64,000 nt of DNA from Pirellulaceae bacterium (GTDB taxonomy: Bacteria; Planctomycetota; Planctomycetia; Pirellulales; Pirellulaceae), in contig JAHBXS010000005.1 in the NCBI GenBank assembly GCA_019636375.1, positions 186,001 through 250,000 of the forward strand, in the 5' to 3' direction. The number at the start of each line of letters is the position of its first letter. Position 1 is the first letter of the stretch. The notes beneath the pieces were generated by a model. It was not told the origin of the DNA. It was given only the letters and a program-made list of their open reading frames with translations, and did no database searches. The position numbers and the translations under genes are program-made. Below, in pieces: positions 34,999-44,856 of this stretch.

Positions 34999-36354
34999 AT
35001 GGGTCGAAATTTGAAAATCTTCTGCTTGGGTTTGGCCTTGGCGGCGGGAGCCTGTTACCAGGCCGGTGCACAAGAAAACAACGTTCCCCCCGAAGGCTTC
35101 ACCGCGTTGTTCAACGGGAAGGACCTTTCTGGTTGGACCGCGATTGAAACCAAAGACCCCCGAGTCACAGCCGCTCTCGACGAAACCGCCAAACAGAAAT
35201 TGCTCGCTGATGGCGACGCCGCGATGCGGAAATTCTGGCGTGTTGAAAAAGAAACGCACCCGAACGACCCTCAGCGTCAAGACGCCATGATTGTCAACGA
35301 TGGCGAGGGGCCCTACCTCACAACACTACAAGACTACTCAGATTTCGAAATGTGGATCGATTACCGCACTGTCCCGCTGGCCGACAGCGGAATTTATCTC
35401 AAGGCAACCCCGCAAATCCAGATTTGGGATTGGACCGAGGCCGGCGGCAAATGGAATATCGGAGCTGACAAGGGTTCCGGAGGCCTTTGGAACAACAGTC
35501 CCGGCGCGCCAGGGAAAGACCCTGCAAAACTCATGGACCGACCTTTTGGCGAATGGAATCGCTTTCGCATTGTTCAGGTTGGGCAACGAACTAGCGTATG
35601 GCTCAACGGCGAACAAGTCGTCGATCAAGTGATCATGGAAAACTATTGGAATCGGGCTTTGCCGTTGATTGCAGCCGGACCTATTCAACTCCAAACTCAC
35701 GGCGGCGAAATCTGTTGGAAAAACGCCTTTATTCGCGAACTGTCTGCTGACGAGGCCAGTCAATGGCTTCGCGAAAATAGTGACGAAGGTTATCAGTCGG
35801 TGTTCAACGGGTCGGACCTTACTGGCTGGAGTGGACCACTCGACAACTACGAAATCGTTGACGGAGCGATTCGCTGTCGGCCCGGAAAAGGGGGCACGAT
35901 TTATACCGCAGAAGAATACGGCGACTTCCAAGTGCGCTTCGAGTTTAAATTGCCCCCTGGTGGGAATAATGGACTCGCGATTCGATACCCTGGCGAAGGC
36001 GACACTGCCTATGTTGGAATGTGCGAATTGCAAGTCTTAGATAGCGAGCATCCCAAGTATGCCAATCTCGATCCTCGGCAGTATCATGGATCGGCCTACG
36101 GAATGTTGGCCGCTCATCGCGGCTACTTACGTCCTGTTGGCGAATGGAATTATCAAGAAGTCACTGTGGTCGGTTCGAAAATCAAAGTCGAACTGAATGG
36201 CTCAGTGATTTTGGATGGCGATTTGGCTGAAGTCAATGAACTTATGGCCGACTCGCCGCATCCGGGCAAAGACCGCAAGCAGGGCCACTTCGGTTTCGCT
36301 GGACACAATGACCCGGTCGAATTCCGCAAGGTCGAAATCAAACGACTCGACTGA
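34999..36354 (+). CDS. Secreted protein with two DUF1080 (3-keto-disaccharide hydrolase / LamG-like) domains
   Basis: The 451-residue protein has a signal peptide (FCLGLALAAGACYQAGAQ). Two related beta-sandwich domains follow: about 30-245, starting GFTALFNGKDLSGWT, and about 260-450, starting GYQSVFNGSDLTGWS. Each contains a GIYLK or GLAIRYPGE motif, QVLD and an NGE/NGS strand, the marks of DUF1080. The domain binds or cleaves modified sugars, and planctomycetes carry dozens. It is probably periplasmic or extracellular. The ATG at 34999 has GAAAGG just upstream. It lies 92 bp before the SRPBCC gene on the same strand. Confidence 0.92.
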   Translation: MGRNLKIFCLGLALAAGACYQAGAQENNVPPEGFTALFNGKDLSGWTAIETKDPRVTAALDETAKQKLLADGDAAMRKFWRVEKETHPNDPQRQDAMIVNDGEGPYLTTLQDYSDFEMWIDYRTVPLADSGIYLKATPQIQIWDWTEAGGKWNIGADKGSGGLWNNSPGAPGKDPAKLMDRPFGEWNRFRIVQVGQRTSVWLNGEQVVDQVIMENYWNRALPLIAAGPIQLQTHGGEICWKNAFIRELSADEASQWLRENSDEGYQSVFNGSDLTGWSGPLDNYEIVDGAIRCRPGKGGTIYTAEEYGDFQVRFEFKLPPGGNNGLAIRYPGEGDTAYVGMCELQVLDSEHPKYANLDPRQYHGSAYGMLAAHRGYLRPVGEWNYQEVTVVGSKIKVELNGSVILDGDLAEVNELMADSPHPGKDRKQGHFGFAGHNDPVEFRKVEIKRLD

Positions 36355-36448
36355 AAAAATAACGCGCTCTTTCAGCGGCAATACGGAAACGAATAATTGC
36401 TCATGAAAGCCAGCCTCCACCTCACGTAGTTCAGCAAAAAGAAATTTG

Positions 36449-36991
36449 ATGCATACTCGATTTTTTCTGCGTCTCATCGCGACCGTGATCGTAGCGATCG
36501 GATTGCTGTTGGTCGTAGGGAGTTTTCTTCCTCGAGATTACAGTTTTCAGACGGAGATGAAATTCGCAGCTTCGCCAGACGAAATTTTTCCCTACGTCAA
36601 CAACCTGAAGGCTTGGCAAGAGTGGAGTTCCTACAGTTCGGAAATCAATCCCCAACTAGAACTGACATTGGGGCCCATTGAGGAGGGTGTTGACGCAAGC
36701 CAATCGTGGGTCGAAACTCGCGGCAGCGGGAAACTTTGGATCACTCACTCAATCCCGAATGAACAAATCGCTTACATCGTTGAATTCGGTAATTTTCCTG
36801 CGATGAAGAGTACTGTAGAGTTCGTTCCGGATGGAGAGGGAACAATGGTTAAATGGTCAAGCCAAGGCCGCTTGCCAGGTGGGCCGTTTTATGGCTGGTT
36901 TGGTCGATATTTCTCCGACATTCTCGTCGTTGACTACCGCAGCAGCCTTGAACGGCTTAAACGCATCGTTGAGCGACAACGACCGGAATGA
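36449..36991 (+). CDS. SRPBCC-family (polyketide cyclase / START-like) protein with an N-terminal membrane helix
   Basis: About 180 residues from ATG 36449. A hydrophobic helix at about 8-27 is followed by a single SRPBCC domain: FAASPDEIFPYVNNLKAWQEWSSY, GSGKLWITHS and VEFVPDGEGTMVKWS, with the final amphipathic helix FSDILVVDYRSSLERLKRIV. The helix-grip fold usually binds lipids or hydrophobic ligands. It is probably anchored at the outer face of the inner membrane. Ligand unknown. It is downstream of the DUF1080 gene and 120 bp before the zinc-ribbon gene. Confidence 0.85.
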   Translation: MHTRFFLRLIATVIVAIGLLLVVGSFLPRDYSFQTEMKFAASPDEIFPYVNNLKAWQEWSSYSSEINPQLELTLGPIEEGVDASQSWVETRGSGKLWITHSIPNEQIAYIVEFGNFPAMKSTVEFVPDGEGTMVKWSSQGRLPGGPFYGWFGRYFSDILVVDYRSSLERLKRIVERQRPE

Positions 36992-37111
36992 TCGCGGGAA
37001 CACGGGGCAGATTCGGGACCTTACGTCGCGTCTTCATTTTAGCGACAATGACAAACGGATCGCGATTTTTAGAATCAAAACATTTTCAACGATTGATTTC
37101 GAGCAAACGAC

Positions 37112-37828
37112 ATGATTGACTACGAGGGACTGCGAACGCTTCATCACTTGCTGCGGCAGAAGTCCGATTTCGAGGACCAACTGGCTCGCTGCCCGCGAAT
37201 CATCCAAATCGCGCGAGCCAAAAGCGAACAGCTTGACAAAGCCGTCGAGACCTCCAAAGCGAACTGGCAGAAGTGCCAAAAGGATGCGGACGGAAAACAA
37301 ATGACCCTGCGCCAACGCGAGCAACGGATCGAGCAAATGCGAGTTCGCCGCAACGCGTGCGATTCAAACAAAGAGTTCCAGATTTTGTCGGAGCAAATCG
37401 ATGCTGATTTAAAAGCAAATTCGGTCCTTGAAGATGAAATTCTCGAACTGCTTGATCGTTCCGAACGACTTCACCAGGAATCGCACGAGTCACGTGAAGT
37501 TGCCGCAAATGGAAAATTGAACTTCGAGCAAGTGAAACAAGAAACCGAAGCCAGGGCAAGGGAGCTTACCGCTAAAATCGCGGCCTTGGTTGCAGAGATT
37601 CGGCAACATGAAAAACTGTTTCCAGGGGATTTTCTCGACGCATTCCGACGCCGAGCCGAATCCAATGGCCCTGATGCCTTGGCCGAAACCGATGGTCATT
37701 CCTGCGGCAGTTGCCATTCGCTACTTACCACCCAAATCCTCAGCGAACTACGGCAAAGTAAAGCCGTCGCTTGCAAAAGCTGCGGTGCGATCATGTACAT
37801 GATCGAAAAAACCGTTTTGGAAAACTAA
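37112..37828 (+). CDS. Coiled-coil C4 zinc-ribbon protein (zf-RING_7 type)
   Basis: The 238-residue protein has a long charged coiled coil (about 5-180, rich in E, K, Q, R) and a C-terminal zinc ribbon with C198, C201, C221 and C224 (HSCGSCHSL ... ACKSCGAIMYM). This is the architecture of a widespread bacterial family related in shape to chlamydial CT398/CdsZ and Helicobacter HP0958, the latter tied to flagellar regulation. Its role in this organism is unknown. No signal peptide; cytoplasmic. It is not in an obvious operon. Confidence 0.88.
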   Translation: MIDYEGLRTLHHLLRQKSDFEDQLARCPRIIQIARAKSEQLDKAVETSKANWQKCQKDADGKQMTLRQREQRIEQMRVRRNACDSNKEFQILSEQIDADLKANSVLEDEILELLDRSERLHQESHESREVAANGKLNFEQVKQETEARARELTAKIAALVAEIRQHEKLFPGDFLDAFRRRAESNGPDALAETDGHSCGSCHSLLTTQILSELRQSKAVACKSCGAIMYMIEKTVLEN

Positions 37829-38136
37829 TCGATCGGCTGACGATTTTCCTTTGCCAAGCGAAACGAGACAAAAGCTGGCTAAAAAGCTGATTATCTCATC
37901 GTCATTTTGCATCAAGTTGGCTTCAAACCACTCAAGTTCTTCCTCATCGCCTCTCACCAGTTTTGAACTTTTTGCCCTGTTCTCTAAAACGAACAATGAG
38001 TATCGTCGCCAAATGGCTGTGGCAGACAGATTTTGGTTGTTTTCAGAAGGTTTTTCTTGACAAGGCCGTGGTGCTCCGACAGAATCAGGGGCAATAAGAG
38101 CTGAACCACATTTTCAAATCCAAAGGCTGGCCACTT
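37829..38136. other. Intergenic region (308 bp)
   Basis: No supported gene. A promoter for the downstream gene is at 38057-38085. A minus-strand frame (37748-37996) has a partly protein-like segment but overlaps the zinc-ribbon coding sequence and lacks a ribosome site. Confidence 0.6.
38057..38085 (+). promoter_or_regulatory. Sigma-70-like promoter
   Basis: TTGACA (38057-38062), a 17-base spacer and CAGAAT (38080-38085). Transcription would begin near 38092, about 45 bases before the downstream ATG at 38137. Confidence 0.5.
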
Positions 38137-39495
38137 ATGAAGTCTACTTCACTTGCCTTTCTACTGGGAATACTTTCTTTATTCTCAAATAACCTGAACA
38201 GTTGCCATGGGCAAGTTGTTTCATTTGAAACGCCACGGGCGAGCTCAATTAATACCAATCATAGAGATGTTTATTTCGGAGGAAACGGCTCTATTGGGCG
38301 AATCGGCTTTTCCGACCGTAAACTGGCTCTACCTCCGGTACTGGCAATTTGCCTGACGCCGGGCTTGCCGGAATTGTTTGATATCGACCTCAAAAAAATT
38401 GACACCGTATATCAAGACGTTCGCAAACTAATTCCCGAAATTAAAAATATGTCGGTCGACGAATACTGGGAAAAATGCAGCGAGCTGGAAGATGATTTGA
38501 AATCGCTTTTGACAGACAAGCAAGTCAAGCAAATTTTGGCGCAGACCAAGGCTGGGTTGTTGCTCGCACATGGACCTGCAAAGTTTGCAGAAAAAGTCGG
38601 CATTCGGTTAGAAAGCCGTGCCGAACTTGATCGTCGGTTCGAAATCGTTCGAGAAGAACTCAAAGTGCAGCTTTTGGAGCTTCAAGTTGAATCCTTAAGG
38701 TCATTGTTCTCACTGATCTCTTCGGAAGCACGTGATGAGTTAATCAGCCTATTGGATCAAGGCATTTTGCGGTTTGGAACGATTGGACCGTTGTCCATGG
38801 GCCTTTCAGAGCTTGCTTCTAATTCTAAAGAGAATTTGAACACCGCCGAGGAAGACGGCTCGGATTTGTTTGGTAGCGTCTATGTATCGCGTCTTGACAA
38901 TTCAGGTCGGCTGGTTTTTTTGTTAAGACAAGGATGGAATCCGATTTTTGACCTGTGGCACTTGGTCAGAATGCTAGATCCACCAGACCCGAATAATCCA
39001 CAAGCATCCGTTTATCTCAATAAAATTTGGGAAGATTTAGAAGGTTTTGACAAAGAAGAGATGTCGCTATGGGAGCAGTATAACTCAAGTGGAATGGATT
39101 TTTCACCAGTTGCCAAAGATTTCGACAAAAAACGTCGGGAGTACGTCGAGCGGAATCTTCATTCGCATTTTACTAAGGAAGAACGAAGCCTGTTTTATCG
39201 GTTTAATTGGCTAAAAGCAGTTAATAATGGGAGGCTGGATTCAGCATTATTCTCTGACTGGTTCGATGATACGTTCGAACGCAGACCGAAACAGAGCGAT
39301 AGGAAAAAAGTTGTTGACTTTGCTGAACGAGAACTTGAGAGGCTCGGGGTCGAGTCGCGCAGATTGTTTTCTGAGGCAGTTCGTGAAATTTTTCAACCCG
39401 AACCGGACGACGATTCGTTTGATTGGCTTGATGACTTGTTGGACACCTACGTTCCACCACTCGAACTTTTAATTTTCAATTGGAACCCTTGGTGA
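38137..39495 (+). CDS. Secreted hypothetical protein (unrecognised)
   Basis: 452 residues with a signal peptide (LAFLLGILSLFS, cleavage near NSCHGQ). The mature protein is alpha-helical, acidic, and split into a part with many Leu/Asp/Lys helices (about 100-235) and a C-terminal acidic part ending EDDDSFDWLDDLLDTYVPP. No domain was recognised. Codon use and A+T content seem slightly different from neighbours (more TTT, ATT and AAA), suggesting, weakly, recent acquisition or relaxed constraint. Function unknown. Confidence 0.7.
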   Translation: MKSTSLAFLLGILSLFSNNLNSCHGQVVSFETPRASSINTNHRDVYFGGNGSIGRIGFSDRKLALPPVLAICLTPGLPELFDIDLKKIDTVYQDVRKLIPEIKNMSVDEYWEKCSELEDDLKSLLTDKQVKQILAQTKAGLLLAHGPAKFAEKVGIRLESRAELDRRFEIVREELKVQLLELQVESLRSLFSLISSEARDELISLLDQGILRFGTIGPLSMGLSELASNSKENLNTAEEDGSDLFGSVYVSRLDNSGRLVFLLRQGWNPIFDLWHLVRMLDPPDPNNPQASVYLNKIWEDLEGFDKEEMSLWEQYNSSGMDFSPVAKDFDKKRREYVERNLHSHFTKEERSLFYRFNWLKAVNNGRLDSALFSDWFDDTFERRPKQSDRKKVVDFAERELERLGVESRRLFSEAVREIFQPEPDDDSFDWLDDLLDTYVPPLELLIFNWNPW

Positions 39496-39790
39496 TCGAT
39501 CAAGACATCAACGGTTAGAATCTGTAACCTGAGGATTACTCGGCGATAGGGAATCCCGAATCTGGCCCCCACTATTCTATCCGCACACTTGTTTCCGCTC
39601 CATACTGCAAGTGATAGAGTCTCGGAGGTGTGCCGACGTGGCTTTTCAATCTCCGGCAGGCTACAATGAGTATCGGCAGTCGAAAAAAGCCCGTATTGAT
39701 TGTCCCCAAGCCAATGCGGAAAGCCTCTCATTGCTCCCCAGAGAGTAAGCGGTGGGTGGGCAGTCCGGCTGAAAACGAGGAGAAATAGGG
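39496..39790. other. Intergenic region (295 bp)
   Basis: It contains the ribosome site GAGGAG near 39778 for the next gene. No other element was recognised. Confidence 0.55.
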
Positions 39791-41884
39791 ATGACTGGCA
39801 GATCGTTGATTGAATTTAAATGCCCGCATTGCCAAGCTGACCTGGAGGCTCCGGCAGAACAAATCGGCGTACGGATGCTCTGCCCCGAATGTAAAGCGAC
39901 CGTCACGGTCCCGGCTTCGCAATTGGAGCAACAAGTCGACCTGTTGATGGATCAAAAAGATGCTCAGCAAGCTAATCTTGCTCCTCCAGAATTCGAATTC
40001 GACTTCGCCAATCTCGCCCCAAATGAAATCGAAAATTTATTGACCCAGCAGTCCGCTGAATTGGCTCCAAACACTTCTAAAATACCTGATTCGGGCCATG
40101 GTTCTAAATCCTCAGTTGTACCTCCCGTGCCCGCCGCTCCTCTGCCAACTCCGGGATTCAACGTACGGGATGTTGCTGACGAGCTCGACGAAATGCTCAA
40201 GATTGATATGGCGGAGAGCACGACGGCCAAGGACTCACTGGCTCCGATTCGCCTGGATGATTTGGATCTTGAAGTTGATGTGGCTAACACCTCCGCCGTG
40301 ACGTGTCGAATTTGCGACACGCGGATCATTTTTCCGAACAGCAAGATCGGCACGAAACTGAAGTGCCCTGAATGTTACACAATGGTGGACGCCATTCCTC
40401 GAAGAAAAAAATCCGATTCGCATTCGCAACTAACCCCGACAAGCGATCCATTGGAAATCGTTGCCACAGAAAGTGGCGAACTGCGATTGGCAGACCCTGA
40501 TCATGTGCGGAAGTATCGTGATGGAGAGCAGGACCTAACTGGACTCAGTAGCCACCGCGAGTTTGATGCCGTTAGCCATGAGCTACCCGACGATTTGGGA
40601 CTCGAACTCGCGCCACTCGAGCCCCTTCTCGACCCAGGCTTCGAACTCGTTTCCCCGCAGTCTGTTCCTGTTGAGAATCGAGAAAAAGGGATTTCGCAAT
40701 CTGAATTGAGTCCCGATCTCGTTGAGGACGAAGAAGAACTACGACTGGAGGCCGAGTCTCCGAAAGTGAAGGTACCGGTCCAACAGTTTTTTGAACCGGA
40801 AATTCAGACGAAACCCGACCGTTTTCCAGCAGTCGCTTCTGGATCGGATACTGGCGACGATGCCGATCAGATTGCATTGGAACCTGAGACGCCGCGCGCG
40901 ATTTTGAACGTTCCATTGGAGACGCCTTCCTCTGAAAACGGAGGGCAAATAGGTGAAAAAGTAGAGTCAGTTACCGAAGCAAATCCGCCTTCTGAACCCC
41001 ACAACCCATACGCCCCGCCGAAGGTCGAGAAGGTGGACCCGGAACAAGTCGAGCGAGAGCGGAACCCATTGGGGATGTCGATGGGTTCGTTGAGTTTTTC
41101 GGATGGCAAATTTTTTCAATGGGCTACGGGTTTGTTCGGCGATTGGCAATTGTCATTGCGGATGTTGTTGATCAGTATTGGCCTAACGTTGGCATATTGG
41201 TTGTTGGGGTTAGCCCAGGCCTTTGCGGCTGATGATAGTGCGTCTGCGGCGTCACGTTCACTGTTTTCGGTTTTGAGTGGGCTGCCTGGATTGGCCTTGT
41301 TCATTTTGGGTTGGGGGACACTTTTCACCGTGGGCGGTCTGATGTTTGAAGCGGGGGGAAATCGGCGCCCTCGCTGGGACGATTGGAATCGTTTGACGTT
41401 TGGCGATTACCTTGCGCGTCTCGTGCAAATGGGGTTCGCGTTCTGGGTAGCAAGTTTGCCTGGTCTCTTTGTTGGCGTGGCATTGTACTTGATGACCCAA
41501 AGTGTCTTGGGGCTAGGCTTGGTCGCGGCATTCTCTGGCTACATGCTCGCCCCGCTCCTTTATTTCGGCGGCCAGTCGAATGGTTCCCCTTATTTGGTCA
41601 TTCCTCGTAAGTTGGGGCGGCTGTTCTCACAGCCCAAGTACAATTGGGCGCGTTATATCCCGGTAAGCCTTACAACTTGGTTTTTGTTTTTTGTGGGCTC
41701 ATTGTTTTTGATTCCAGGCGGAATTTTGTGGTGCGGGATCGGCAGTGTGTTCCATGTCGTTTCGTTTGTGATGTTTTCATCGTTGATCGGATTGTTTTGC
41801 TCACTATTGGGTGACACTGTACAGGCCGACGAGGAGCGTACAGCGCTAGAAGAACGGTTGAAACAGGGCCAGAAGTCCGAATAA
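39791..41884 (+). CDS. Membrane protein with two N-terminal zinc ribbons and a long acidic linker
   Basis: The 697-residue protein has zinc ribbons at about 10-36 (FKCPHCQADL ... MLCPECKATV) and about 173-197 (VTCRICDTRI ... LKCPECYTMV). Then comes a disordered acidic Pro/Glu/Asp-rich region to about 425, and a C-terminal part with six or so membrane helices (about 455-680, including WWLLGLAQAFAA-like and FFVGSLFLIPGGILWCGIG segments). The linker contains HNPYAPPK, a short motif common in planctomycete membrane proteins. The GAGGAG site is about 9 bases before the ATG. Function unknown; a membrane-linked sensor or scaffold is one guess. Confidence 0.8.
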   Translation: MTGRSLIEFKCPHCQADLEAPAEQIGVRMLCPECKATVTVPASQLEQQVDLLMDQKDAQQANLAPPEFEFDFANLAPNEIENLLTQQSAELAPNTSKIPDSGHGSKSSVVPPVPAAPLPTPGFNVRDVADELDEMLKIDMAESTTAKDSLAPIRLDDLDLEVDVANTSAVTCRICDTRIIFPNSKIGTKLKCPECYTMVDAIPRRKKSDSHSQLTPTSDPLEIVATESGELRLADPDHVRKYRDGEQDLTGLSSHREFDAVSHELPDDLGLELAPLEPLLDPGFELVSPQSVPVENREKGISQSELSPDLVEDEEELRLEAESPKVKVPVQQFFEPEIQTKPDRFPAVASGSDTGDDADQIALEPETPRAILNVPLETPSSENGGQIGEKVESVTEANPPSEPHNPYAPPKVEKVDPEQVERERNPLGMSMGSLSFSDGKFFQWATGLFGDWQLSLRMLLISIGLTLAYWLLGLAQAFAADDSASAASRSLFSVLSGLPGLALFILGWGTLFTVGGLMFEAGGNRRPRWDDWNRLTFGDYLARLVQMGFAFWVASLPGLFVGVALYLMTQSVLGLGLVAAFSGYMLAPLLYFGGQSNGSPYLVIPRKLGRLFSQPKYNWARYIPVSLTTWFLFFVGSLFLIPGGILWCGIGSVFHVVSFVMFSSLIGLFCSLLGDTVQADEERTALEERLKQGQKSE

Positions 41885-41979
41885 ATTCGTGATGGCTGAA
41901 ATGTCGCGAAAGAAACTGGTTGCTTGAGCGTTCCGAAGTGGGGTAGGATTAAGCGAGTCATCAAGTAGCCCGAGTGCAG

Positions 41980-42046
41980 GGTGAAATGGGATTAAGCACC
42001 GTTCCCTGTGGGTGCTAGTCACAATGGAATCCGACCCGATTTCACC
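41980..42046 (+). ncRNA. Nested hairpin structure in the intergenic region
   Basis: Three nested stems: GGTGAAAT (41980-41987)/ATTTCACC (42039-42046), GGATT (41989-41993)/AATCC (42028-42032) and AGCACC (41995-42000)/GGTGCT (42011-42016). Together they form one long imperfect stem-loop of 67 bases. Because pairing is largely symmetrical, either strand could carry the function. No named RNA family was recognised. Confidence 0.55.
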
Positions 42047-42084
42047 TTAAAGCAAAATAACTGTAGCCGATTTAATCCACAACG

Positions 42085-42387
42085 ATGAACCAATCTGAGT
42101 CTGAGCCAAACCACACGTCCGCAACCCAAGGCGCAGCCGTGAATCCCCGCGCGGTTGTAAGCGTCATTGGATGGCTATTGGATGGTTTGAGTTTGATCGC
42201 TTTGGGTGCAGCAACCGTGTTTTCGTTTTTGAGGCAATTGCGAAGTGCCGAGCAAGCCCCTGCATTGGATTGGTTGATTAGTATTGGAATGGTAGGGCTG
42301 TTTGGACTTTTGCCGATTGTGGTGGGTGTTGTCATCGTTTTTCGGGCGGTTCCTGCGAGGCCACCAGAAAATTCAACCGTAAAATAA
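42085..42387 (+). CDS. Small two-helix membrane protein
   Basis: 100 residues with a polar N-terminus and two membrane helices (VVSVIGWLLDGLSLIALGAATVF-type near 24-46, and WLISIGMVGLFGLLPIVVGVVIVF-type near 63-86). No recognised domain. It starts at ATG 42085 and lies 18 bp before the next membrane gene, so an operon is likely. Function unknown. Confidence 0.6.
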   Translation: MNQSESEPNHTSATQGAAVNPRAVVSVIGWLLDGLSLIALGAATVFSFLRQLRSAEQAPALDWLISIGMVGLFGLLPIVVGVVIVFRAVPARPPENSTVK

Positions 42388-42405
42388 TTCAATTGGAGAA
42401 GAAAC

Positions 42406-42870
42406 ATGCCGAAATGGGCGTTAGTTTTTGGGGCGTTATTGGTGGGGTTGGGTTTATTGGGCTATTTTGGCGGTGAGAACAAACCCGGAGATGCAAATTC
42501 TGCCAGCATTGAGAAGTCCGTTGTCGGCGAGAATGGAAATACCGAGGTCAGTTCGGACTCTGGAGCAAAACGCGGCACGGCGTTGATTCCAGCCGCATTT
42601 GGGATGTTGCTGGTTATTTGTGGAACCTTGGGCACGTTACCGGACTTGCGAAAACACGCTATGCATGTCGCCGCAGCCGTTGCTTTGCTCGGCTTTTTGG
42701 CTTCTTTTGGACGGCTGGCAATGGGGATTGGCAAGCTGTTAGAGGGAGATTTTTCCCGAGCCACCCTGTTTCTAATGGGCATGGCCGCTCTGTGCGGGGC
42801 CTACGTCTTTTTATCGATTCAATCGTTTCGGCAGGCTCGAAAAGCCCGACAGGGCGAAAGCGTCCAGTAA
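42406..42870 (+). CDS. Small membrane protein
   Basis: 154 residues with about four membrane helices: one near the N-terminus (LVFGALLVGLGLLGYFGG), then after a polar Ser/Asn/Glu-rich loop the segments LIPAAFGMLLVICGTL, HVAAAVALLGFLASF and LFLMGMAALCGAYVFL. GGAGAAG lies 6 bases before the ATG. It is co-directional with the two-helix gene 18 bp upstream. Function unknown. Confidence 0.7.
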   Translation: MPKWALVFGALLVGLGLLGYFGGENKPGDANSASIEKSVVGENGNTEVSSDSGAKRGTALIPAAFGMLLVICGTLGTLPDLRKHAMHVAAAVALLGFLASFGRLAMGIGKLLEGDFSRATLFLMGMAALCGAYVFLSIQSFRQARKARQGESVQ

Positions 42871-43069
42871 CCACTCTTTTCCAAAAATCAGCCAGACTCG
42901 CGATTTTTCTGGCAGAATGCTGTTCAATTTGCGGCGATTCAAGATAAGATGATGATGGTGATGGTGAGTCCCCGACGAGGCCAATTCGGGGTGAAAAAAA
43001 TACCTTACCTCGCAGTCCGCATCTGGTTTCTTGAAATCGGCGTGCTACGGGGGCATTCTAAGTCGATTT

Positions 43070-44791
43070 ATGTCAGCAAATAACAACGGATTTGTCGCGG
43101 TTTTAACCAAAGCCGGCATTGTTAGTCAGGACCAAGTTCTCGATGCCGAGAATTTAGCCAAGCAGACTAACGTCAGCCTGCCTCAGGCACTGATAAAATT
43201 GGGCTATGCGACCGAAGCAGAAGTCATGAAAGCCCAGGCGAAAGTCCATCGACTCTCCTACGTCGATCTCGATAGCCTCTCGATTTCCGACCGCGTTATC
43301 GAACTCATGCCAGAATCGGTCGCACGAGAAAACATTGTGTTGCCGTTGGCGCTGGACGATAATCGACTGCTCGTCGCTCTAAGTAACCCCGCCGACATCG
43401 AAACCCTGGATAAACTGAGGTTTATTCTAAATCGGGACATCGCCATCTCTTTGGCTCCCCGGACAAAGATCCTCGAATACATCAACCAACTTTACGGGCA
43501 GGTCGAAGGGGAATCCGCTGACTCGATTTTGCAAGAATTCACCGATACGGCGATCGATTTCACGGAAACCGAAGACGACGTAACCCGTGGTCAGGCCCAG
43601 ACTGGTGACGACTCAAGTGCCCCAATCGTTCGTTTGGTCAACCTGATGATCACCGAAGCGGTGCAGTTAAGGGCCTCGGACATTCACATCGAACCCTTTG
43701 AGGACCGCGTTCGCATCCGTTATCGAATTGACGGCATTTTGCACGAACGGGACACTCTTCCCAAACGCCAGGCCAGTGCCATCATTTCCCGCGTTAAAAT
43801 CTTGTCCAAAATCGACATTTCGGAGCGAAGACGCCCCCAAGACGGTCGGATTAAGGTCACCGTCGGGGAAAAAGAACTCGATTTGCGGGTCAGCATCATC
43901 CCGACTAACCACGGGCAATCGGTCGTCATGCGTTTGCTGGACAAGGACAATATTCGGGTCAGCGTCCGTCAACTCGGTTTTTCCGAAGAAACCTACAAAA
44001 CCTTCGGCAACCTTATTCGACGCCCCAACGGGATCATCCTGGTCACAGGCCCCACCGGTTCTGGGAAGACCACAACCCTGTACGCCGCCCTGAATCAGCT
44101 AAACCGCCCAGACCGCAAAATCATCACAGCCGAAGACCCTGTGGAATACTACCTTCCTGGGATCAACCAAGTCGAGGTTAAACACTCGATTGGATTGGAC
44201 TTTGCCCGGATTATTCGGTCGATGTTGCGTCAAGCCCCGAACATCATCCTCGTCGGCGAAATGCGTGACGCCGAGACGGTTTCGATGGGAATCCAGGCCA
44301 GTTTAACTGGACACCTGGTTTTCAGTACACTACACACGAACGATGCGCCCAGTGCTGTCACTCGGATGGTTGACATGGGGGTGCCCGGTTACCTGGTCGC
44401 AAGCTCGGTGGTCGCCATCCTCGCCCAGCGACTTGTCCGTACGATTTGCCCTAAGTGCCGAGCGAGATTTACCCCTCCTAAACAGGTGATTGAAGAAGCT
44501 GGGTTGTCTCCCGAGCAAGTCGCCTCGGCGACCTTTATGAAAGGCAAAGGCTGCAACAGTTGTCAGAAGACGGGCTACAAAGGGCGGCTGGGGATTTACG
44601 AGTTGATGCTGATCGACTCCAGAATCCGGGAAATGATCTTTAAGAACGCTTCGGCGACCGACCTGCGAATCGCGGCCATCAACAAGGGGATGAAAACGTT
44701 GTTTAAAGACGGTTTGTTGAAGGTTTGTAATGGAGTCACGACTTTCGAAGAAGTCTACCGCGTCGCGAAACGTACCGAGCAGGACAAATAG
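43070..44791 (+). CDS. pilB: Type IV pilus / type II secretion assembly ATPase (PilB/GspE), first copy
   Basis: 573 residues from ATG 43070; a TTG at 43031 is in frame but unlikely. The N-terminal MshEN domain (about 10-140) is followed by the ATPase core: GPTGSGKTTT (Walker A), the Asp box TAEDPVEYYLPGINQV, the Walker B-like ILVGEMRDAETV, the His box TLHTNDAPSAVTR, and a C4 zinc region (CPKCRARF ... GCNSCQKTGYKGR). It powers assembly of a pilus or pseudopilus at the inner membrane. It heads the cluster and lies 65 bp before pilT. Confidence 0.95.
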   Translation: MSANNNGFVAVLTKAGIVSQDQVLDAENLAKQTNVSLPQALIKLGYATEAEVMKAQAKVHRLSYVDLDSLSISDRVIELMPESVARENIVLPLALDDNRLLVALSNPADIETLDKLRFILNRDIAISLAPRTKILEYINQLYGQVEGESADSILQEFTDTAIDFTETEDDVTRGQAQTGDDSSAPIVRLVNLMITEAVQLRASDIHIEPFEDRVRIRYRIDGILHERDTLPKRQASAIISRVKILSKIDISERRRPQDGRIKVTVGEKELDLRVSIIPTNHGQSVVMRLLDKDNIRVSVRQLGFSEETYKTFGNLIRRPNGIILVTGPTGSGKTTTLYAALNQLNRPDRKIITAEDPVEYYLPGINQVEVKHSIGLDFARIIRSMLRQAPNIILVGEMRDAETVSMGIQASLTGHLVFSTLHTNDAPSAVTRMVDMGVPGYLVASSVVAILAQRLVRTICPKCRARFTPPKQVIEEAGLSPEQVASATFMKGKGCNSCQKTGYKGRLGIYELMLIDSRIREMIFKNASATDLRIAAINKGMKTLFKDGLLKVCNGVTTFEEVYRVAKRTEQDK

Positions 44792-44856
44792 CACGGGCAT
44801 TCGTCCCCGATCATCACCGATTTTAACGATTTTTTACGTCAACAAGGGAACAGCAG

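Noticed and set aside
37748-37996. Minus-strand frame of 82 codons beside the zinc-ribbon gene
   Set aside because: About a third overlaps the zinc-ribbon coding sequence on the other strand, and there is no ribosome site. Part of it looks protein-like, so it is kept only as a note.
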